A stretch of 26,788 bases of DNA from JANXQG01 sp037147235. GTDB taxonomy: Bacteria > Planctomycetota > Planctomycetia > Pirellulales > Thermoguttaceae. The stretch lies in assembly GCA_037147235.1 (NCBI GenBank), contig JBAWVO010000056.1:1-26788 (forward strand). The letters run 5' to 3'. Shown here one piece after another: positions 22,671 to 26,788 of the stretch. Position 1 is the stretch's first letter. Each line of letters starts with the position of its first letter. Below the pieces are notes generated by a model. The model saw nothing but the letters and a program-made list of their open reading frames with translations, did no database searches and was not told the origin of the DNA. A program made the translations under genes and the position numbers.

Positions 22671-23102
22671 ATGTCTTGCCTCTGCCAAAAGCGGATTTGG
22701 GTTATTGCGATGTCCTTTGCGTGTTGTGCGATACTTGCATTTGTGAGTGGCTGTGAAAAAAGTCGTTCCAGGCCCAGACCGCAGGATTTGATCCTTGGCG
22801 AGTGGACGTGGACGGGACCCTTCGAGGGAAAAGCAACTACCGTCGTGAATAGCTTCACACCCGATGGAGTCGTGAAGATAGTGCAGGGCCCTGCAAAGAA
22901 CTACGCGGCGGCAACCCGTTTCGAGGCCAAATATCGATTTGTCGATGATACCCGCATCGAGTATGAAATCGGAACATTCAAGCAGTATAGCAAGATTGGG
23001 AGTATTACCAAGGATAAGCTGGTCATAATCGATGAACAGGGGGTGAAAAGGGAGTGGACACGCCCGGTGTACACAGGCTTGCAAGAGCTACCAGAAAAGT
23101 AG
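22671..23102 (+). CDS. Small lipoprotein, lipocalin-like
   Basis: 143 aa. The start chosen is MSCLCQKRIW at 22671, with GGAGG 6 nt upstream; the frame extends back inside the preceding gene without support. A type II signal peptide ends in the lipobox FVSGC, with the lipidated Cys near residue 28. The mature part is beta-rich and begins ILGEWTWTG, with later FTPDGVVKI and YRFVDDTRIEYEI, a pattern like small lipocalin-type lipoproteins in which GxW starts the barrel. Probably anchored to a membrane outside the cytoplasm. The next gene has the same plan. Confidence 0.8.
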   Translation: MSCLCQKRIWVIAMSFACCAILAFVSGCEKSRSRPRPQDLILGEWTWTGPFEGKATTVVNSFTPDGVVKIVQGPAKNYAAATRFEAKYRFVDDTRIEYEIGTFKQYSKIGSITKDKLVIIDEQGVKREWTRPVYTGLQELPEK

Positions 23103-23151
23103 TAAGAGACACCAGGACGTTCATCGTTCAAGCCCGCCATCGTCTGCCATC

Positions 23152-23179
23152 TTGTAGTCTGCCACAGCCTGGGTATATT
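23152..23179 (+). promoter_or_regulatory. Possible sigma-70 promoter
   Basis: TTGTAG (23152-23157), a 16-nt spacer and TATATT (23174-23179) lie 85 nt before the second lipoprotein gene, in the 162-bp gap after the first. A moderate match only. Confidence 0.3.
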
Positions 23180-23264
23180 GATGGGCAGGAGATCGTGTGG
23201 TCAATCGATCTGCCGACGATTAGTAGGTAGTTCCTCTAGGACCATTAGTTCAAGGAGAAGTGTC

Positions 23265-23597
23265 ATGAAACGATTGGTTCCGGTTCTGTCGTTGCTGCTC
23301 TTCGCCATCGTCGGTTGCGGGCAAAAGCCAGGACAACCGATCGTGGGAAAGTGGGAGCGGATCGACAAAACAGGCACGGGCGACTGGTTTAACTTCTTGG
23401 AGGACGGTTCGGCGATCTTCATCGAACATGGAGAGGCCGTGCAGGGCAAGTGGCGATTCTTAGATGACGGGCGACTCGAAACAGAGGTGCCCGGCAGGGC
23501 CAATCAAGAGCCTGTGAAGTTTGAGGGAGATACTATGTCGCTGACAGGTTGTTATCAAGAAGTGCGGAAGTATAGGAAAGTCGCCAGTCATCCCTAG
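23265..23597 (+). CDS. Small lipoprotein, lipocalin-like
   Basis: 110 aa. The start chosen is MKRLVPVLSL at 23265, with AAGGAG 7 nt upstream. Signal peptide with lipobox FAIVGC (Cys near 18). The mature part is short and beta-rich: PIVGKWERID, FNFLEDGSAIFIEHG, QGKWRFLDDGRLETEV, KFEGDTMSLTG. It shares the GxW - DG - FxDD(G/T)R order with the lipoprotein just upstream, so the two are probably paralogues. Ligand unknown. Confidence 0.8.
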   Translation: MKRLVPVLSLLLFAIVGCGQKPGQPIVGKWERIDKTGTGDWFNFLEDGSAIFIEHGEAVQGKWRFLDDGRLETEVPGRANQEPVKFEGDTMSLTGCYQEVRKYRKVASHP

Positions 23598-23919
23598 CCC
23601 GAAGAGAGAATAGAAAACACCCACGCCGAATCTTTCTGTGCCAGTGTGGGCAAGGCGAGCCATCGTCCGTCGTTGACTTTGAGCTTCTCACTGGCTATGG
23701 TTGCGCAGAAATAGGGGAGGGTAGTGGAGGGTAGTGGGCTTGCAACCCCCAGAAACCTCGGTTATTATTTCCAGCAAGAATCGTGGCATCGCGTGCCACC
23801 AGTTGCGATAAATGCTCGACATTGACGAGGGGCAAAGGACATGTGCGAAGTCTGGCTTTGATCCGAAACTGAGCATATAGCCAACCTACTTCGTCGTTTG
23901 GCAAAGCGGAGAGTATTAT
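23598..23919. other. 322-bp intergenic region
   Basis: No gene is supported. It contains a tandem GGAGGGTAGT repeat near 23715-23735 and a hairpin at 23783-23799. No clear promoter boxes were found for the GYF_2 gene that follows. Confidence 0.5.
23783..23799. other. Perfect 6-bp hairpin
   Basis: GTGGCA and TGCCAC flank a 5-nt loop (TCGCG). No T-run follows. A dimeric regulator site or RNA hairpin is possible. Confidence 0.4.
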
Positions 23920-24555
23920 ATGAGCGATCAATGGCACTATAGCCACGGGGGGGGGCAATGCGGCCCCGTTCCGGCGGCTGAGTTGAAGCGTCTTGCCGTC
24001 AGCGGTAAGCTCTTGCAGACTGACATGGTTTGGAGGGAGGGAATGGCTGCTTGGTCGCCCGCGGGTTCAGTCAGGGGGTTATTTAGCTCAACTACCCTTC
24101 CAACACACGCCACGCCGCCCCCGCTGTCCGATGATCCACCAACTCAATCGCGTGCCTCAGAGACAAAAATATGCGCATTTTGCCGAAAGCCCATGCCGGC
24201 GGACGCGATCCAGTGCGCCTCGTGCCAGAATTGGCGACGGGACATTCACCTCCTCGTCGATACTTATCGCAAGCTGGCACTTGCTCAGATGGCCGCGATG
24301 TTAGTTGGACTCCCGCTCGCCGTGATCCTTTTCATCACTGGAATGAACCACCCGAGCGCAAGAAACCAAACGCTATTCACTAGCGAGTTCTCTTTTGAGA
24401 AATTCGCTACCACCCCTTTCTTTGCCATCGGCGTCGTCCTAGTGGTGGTCGTGGTGGTCGTTTACGCTGCCACACAAGGCCCGGCAGTCCGTACCCGCCA
24501 CCAGATTCAGAAGCTAACCGGCGGTTTGTGGAAGCGTCCGTGGTGGACATTTTGA
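23920..24555 (+). CDS. GYF_2 - zinc ribbon - two-TM protein
   Basis: 211 aa. GGAGAG lies about 8 nt before the ATG. GYF_2 domain at about residues 1-55 (WHYSHGGGQCGPVPAAELKRL, VWREGMAAWSPAG), a short Pro/Thr linker, a zinc ribbon with Cys 85, 88, 99 and 102 (ICAFCRKPMPADAIQCASC), then two TM helices at about 120-142 and 166-184, the second with a seven-valine run. The module mix joins the two themes of this neighbourhood, GYF_2 and zinc ribbon. The codons for HGGG form a run of nine G near the 5' end, a possible slippage site. Function unknown. Confidence 0.85.
   Translation: MSDQWHYSHGGGQCGPVPAAELKRLAVSGKLLQTDMVWREGMAAWSPAGSVRGLFSSTTLPTHATPPPLSDDPPTQSRASETKICAFCRKPMPADAIQCASCQNWRRDIHLLVDTYRKLALAQMAAMLVGLPLAVILFITGMNHPSARNQTLFTSEFSFEKFATTPFFAIGVVLVVVVVVVYAATQGPAVRTRHQIQKLTGGLWKRPWWTF
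23947..23955 (+). repeat. Nine-G homopolymer near the start of a gene
   Basis: CAC followed by nine G encodes HisGlyGlyGly at codons 9-12 of the GYF_2/zinc-ribbon protein. Gain or loss of one G would shift the frame and truncate the protein. Confidence 0.9.
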
Positions 24556-25039
24556 ATGTCCGCGATGAAGAAGGCGGTGGGCAATTTGGGCGGGTTATTG
24601 TTGGGTGAGTATCATCACAAGTCATTGCCATTTATAGACTTGTGTGTTTTCGCCCTTGCTCCCTAGGGGCCATTGGACACTCTTATGCACTGAAGCAAGG
24701 GTGCGCACCAACTCGTACTCCGTATGGGCTTGTAGTGTTTCTTGCGAGTTAAAACGAAACCGTGCGGCAGGCTGCTGCACCGCTTTTTGCACCGCTTTTT
24801 GCACCGGTAGCGCGCGGTTCGTCAGCGTCTTCGTTGAAGCGGCTGCTTGTGCTTCGCGGCCCTTTTTCCCTTGTACGCATTATTTGGACACCGAAGCCTC
24901 CCGTCTTGCACAGCTATGTCCCACCGAGTACCTTCTCATCCATTATACTCCTCGCGGTTGCGACCGACACTAACCCAAATCGCCAAGCTAGCGAGGTATA
25001 CATTCGAGATGATCGCAAACTTATGACGCCTATCATGGA
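24556..25039. other. 484-bp region between convergent genes
   Basis: It lies between the ends of a plus-strand and a minus-strand gene. No gene is supported. A 12-bp tandem repeat sits at 24777-24806. Short minus-strand frames read through that repeat (with AKSGAKSGA in one frame), which faintly recalls C-terminal tails of some integrases; this is too weak to call a relic. Confidence 0.45.
24777..24806. repeat. 12-bp tandem repeat, 2.5 copies
   Basis: GCACCGCTTTTT at 24777-24788 and 24789-24800, plus GCACCG at 24801-24806, all perfect. Too few and too short for a CRISPR array. Confidence 0.85.
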
Positions 25040-25558
25040 TCAACGGCTCTTCAATTTCACGATTTCCGCTCTCAATTCACTGTTCTCTTTCTTGAGGTCG
25101 TCGATCTGCTTCTGGAACTTCTCCAACGCCTCCGAGACGATTATTGCGGGCGGGATGTTAATGAGGGGCTTGCCGACCACATCCATCCTCCTTCCGGGTT
25201 TCAAAGTTACGTCGAGTCGAACCACCTCGCCAGCATTCACAACGACGCCAAGGATTCGTTGGGGGCGGTTGTCCAGGCCGCTGCTGAAAATCGCTTCGTA
25301 AATCTCCGGCTTCAGGTCAATGCGGTACAAACCGCCCGCTTCAAACCGAGGTCGAATGTTGAGCTGCTGTCCACCCAAGAAGACTCGTATGGTGCAGTTC
25401 GATCCGTTCATCGGGCTCCCGCCCGAATCGAGAAACATTCCTTGGAGCTGTCCGTTCTGCGGGGCCTCTTGACCCTGCGCGCTGCCAGCGTTCGGGAAAA
25501 CGCCGATGGCAGCTAACAGAATACACACACCCGATCCGAAACGAAACGCGCGCGTCAT
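25040..25558 (-). CDS. Secreted beta-domain protein with C-terminal coiled coil
   Basis: 172 aa. AAGGAG lies 7 nt before the ATG. The signal peptide MTRAFRFGSGVCILLAAIG... probably ends at AGSAQG. Residues about 38-125 look like a small Ig/transthyretin-like domain of the carboxypeptidase-regulatory type (GMFLDSGGSPMNGSNCTIRVFLGG, YRIDLKPEIYEAIFSSG, VVVNAGEVVRLDVTLKPG). The last 30 residues form a strong coiled coil (FQKQIDDLKKENSELRAEIV) that may make it oligomeric. It starts 3 nt after the stop of the zinc-ribbon membrane protein, so the two are one operon. Confidence 0.85.
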   Translation of the reverse strand: MTRAFRFGSGVCILLAAIGVFPNAGSAQGQEAPQNGQLQGMFLDSGGSPMNGSNCTIRVFLGGQQLNIRPRFEAGGLYRIDLKPEIYEAIFSSGLDNRPQRILGVVVNAGEVVRLDVTLKPGRRMDVVGKPLINIPPAIIVSEALEKFQKQIDDLKKENSELRAEIVKLKSR

Positions 25559-25561
25559 GTC

Positions 25562-26698
25562 TTATCTCCTTTCGTTGGGTTCCGGTGGCGACAGTGGAAC
25601 GACCTTGTACTGAACAATCACTCCAAAGATACCGAGTGCCAGCCAACAAAGCACCCGAGGAAATAGATACCCGCCGCCTGGCCAGAAAACCTCCAAAATG
25701 TTGCTCCGATCAATCGTAATTGCCGTGAAGTAGGCTATTCCGGTGACGACGCTCCAAGCGCCGGTAAACGCCGTAGCCACAATAATCATAAACTTTCGCA
25801 CGAGTAAGGCCACGATCCCTCCCACGATAGCGGGGATCATCAGCATCACAGGCTCGGGGTTGCTGTTTGCTGCCGCGCAAAGGAGAGCCCCGATAATCCC
25901 GCCCAATGCGGCACCAAGGACGAAGACACCAACGAAATGGAGCACGATCATAAGGACTGCCCCAATGAATCCGCCCAGGATGGCACTCAACAGAGCGACC
26001 ACTGCTTCGTGCGATTGAGCAGCACCAATCGCGCCAGCCAGGACGGCACCAAAAAGGAAACCAACAATCGCAAGGGTAACCATAAAGAGACGGTATCCAA
26101 AGAAACATTCGACCAGACCGCCGACAATGCTTATTGCGGCGATTATGCCGACAAAGGCCGGCGGCAGATGCACTTGAGCCGTGGCCTGTCGCAACTCCTG
26201 AAAACCTCTATCCGCCGCCTCGCCAACGGGGGCGGGCTGAGGCACTTTCTTGGCCCCGTTGCCACCTATGCCGCCTGAAAGAATCGGCAATACGAGCAGA
26301 CAAAGTAGAAGCAGCCCACCAGCCGCCCCACGAACCAGCAACAACTGTCGCGTCCTCTCACTTCCCAGATTGAAAACGAAACCAGGCTTGTTGGCGGCCT
26401 TCACCTTGGGTGAAGCAGATAAGCTACAGGCATCCGGCACTGGCGGCATTCCCACCGGTAATGACGGTATCGGTGGCATCCCTGACGGCAAGTGCGCGGG
26501 TGAGGCTCGTGCTGTACGGTTATCTTGAATAACCCGCGGCGCGGAACGTTCGATGGGGCGTGCGGAAGACGAGATCACGGTTGGGTGGGGAACCTTGATC
26601 GGCTGGTTGCATCCAGGACAAGGAGCCGTCGTCCCAAACGCCTTTTCGGTTACGTTCAGAGTCTTCATACAACGGGGGCATTCCATCTTGAATGACAT
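25562..26698 (-). CDS. Zinc-ribbon, DUF4203/TMEM198-like multi-pass membrane protein
   Basis: 378 aa. The start chosen is MSFKMECPRC at 26698, with GGGAG 9 nt upstream; the frame extends further to 26764 without support. Zinc ribbon with Cys 7, 10, 27 and 30, followed by QPIKVPHP and a Met/Pro-rich linker. One TM helix near residue 140 (LLLLCLLVLPIL), then about six glycine-rich helices from residue 180 on (FVGIIAAISIVGGLVECFFG, YRLFMVTLAIVGFLFGAVLA, GGFIGAVLMIVLHFVG). The GYRLF...GFLFG pattern is typical of the DUF4203/TMEM198-like family, whose function is poorly known. Its N-terminal module is a close paralogue of that at 18409. Confidence 0.87.
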   Translation of the reverse strand: MSFKMECPRCMKTLNVTEKAFGTTAPCPGCNQPIKVPHPTVISSSARPIERSAPRVIQDNRTARASPAHLPSGMPPIPSLPVGMPPVPDACSLSASPKVKAANKPGFVFNLGSERTRQLLLVRGAAGGLLLLCLLVLPILSGGIGGNGAKKVPQPAPVGEAADRGFQELRQATAQVHLPPAFVGIIAAISIVGGLVECFFGYRLFMVTLAIVGFLFGAVLAGAIGAAQSHEAVVALLSAILGGFIGAVLMIVLHFVGVFVLGAALGGIIGALLCAAANSNPEPVMLMIPAIVGGIVALLVRKFMIIVATAFTGAWSVVTGIAYFTAITIDRSNILEVFWPGGGYLFPRVLCWLALGIFGVIVQYKVVPLSPPEPNERR

Positions 26699-26788
26699 TG
26701 GCACAACTCCCACTCTCATAATTCCGGCCAGATACCTGCGCGGGACCCGGAAAACTGGGCGCACGGTTAAGGTGTAAAATGGATGTCC
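26699..26788. other. Upstream region of the right-hand operon
   Basis: These 90 bp precede the minus-strand zinc-ribbon gene and run off the window. No promoter boxes could be assigned. Confidence 0.4.

Noticed and set aside
24622..24804. Small minus-strand gene or integrase relic
   Set aside because: The 60-aa frame starts inside the tandem repeat, has no ribosome site and no recognisable domain; the faint AKSGAKSGA resemblance to integrase tails in another frame is low-complexity sequence.
24777..24806. CRISPR-like or integron-like array
   Set aside because: Only 2.5 copies of 12 bp with no spacers and no associated genes.
1..26788. DGR template repeat, reverse transcriptase or avd gene inside the window
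   Set aside because: By eye, the 30-nt constant block occurs only at the two variable regions, and none of the proteins shows reverse transcriptase motifs.

Overview
The window looks like chromosomal DNA of a planctomycete, probably Pirellulales-like. This is an inference from gene content: several Ser/Thr kinases with N-terminal zinc ribbons, an ECF sigma factor next to a kinase, and many membrane proteins built from GYF_2 or zinc-ribbon modules. Genes are preceded by clear Shine-Dalgarno sites and coding density is moderate. No tRNA, rRNA, CRISPR array, intact transposon or phage gene was seen.

Layout. 1-725 holds no confident gene, only a possible coding relic. 726-6290 (minus) is a tight four-gene operon: FHA-Ser/Thr kinase, PP2C phosphatase, FHA protein with a membrane anchor and a degenerate trypsin-like domain, and a secreted or anchored coiled-coil protein. 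Divergently, 6538-13095 (plus) encodes a zinc-ribbon/kinase/TM/coiled-coil/WD40 receptor kinase, a GYF_2-TM-TPR-like protein and an exported helical protein. 13412-16852 encodes a second receptor kinase (zinc ribbon, kinase, one TM, then two FGE-sulfatase/C-type-lectin-like domains around an Ig-like domain). An ECF sigma factor follows at 17140-17853. 18409-24555 (plus) holds six small membrane or lipoprotein genes sharing GYF_2 and zinc-ribbon modules. 25040-26698 (minus) is a two-gene operon: a zinc-ribbon DUF4203/TMEM198-like membrane protein and a secreted protein.

How the genes may work together (inference): the region reads as a phosphosignalling neighbourhood, with two transmembrane kinases, one FHA-kinase, one phosphatase, one FHA adaptor and one ECF sigma factor. 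The two transmembrane kinases share an upstream motif region.

Most striking observation: the two FGE-like domains of the second receptor kinase each end in a short hypervariable block followed by a perfectly identical 30-nt block. Differences in the hypervariable block fall mainly in the first two bases of NNC/NNG codons, as expected if a template AAC codon had been mutated at its adenines. This is the signature of a diversity-generating retroelement (DGR) target. No reverse transcriptase, template repeat or accessory gene lies in the window, so this is a testable hypothesis. If right, the protein is a hypervariable receptor kinase coupled to an ECF sigma factor.
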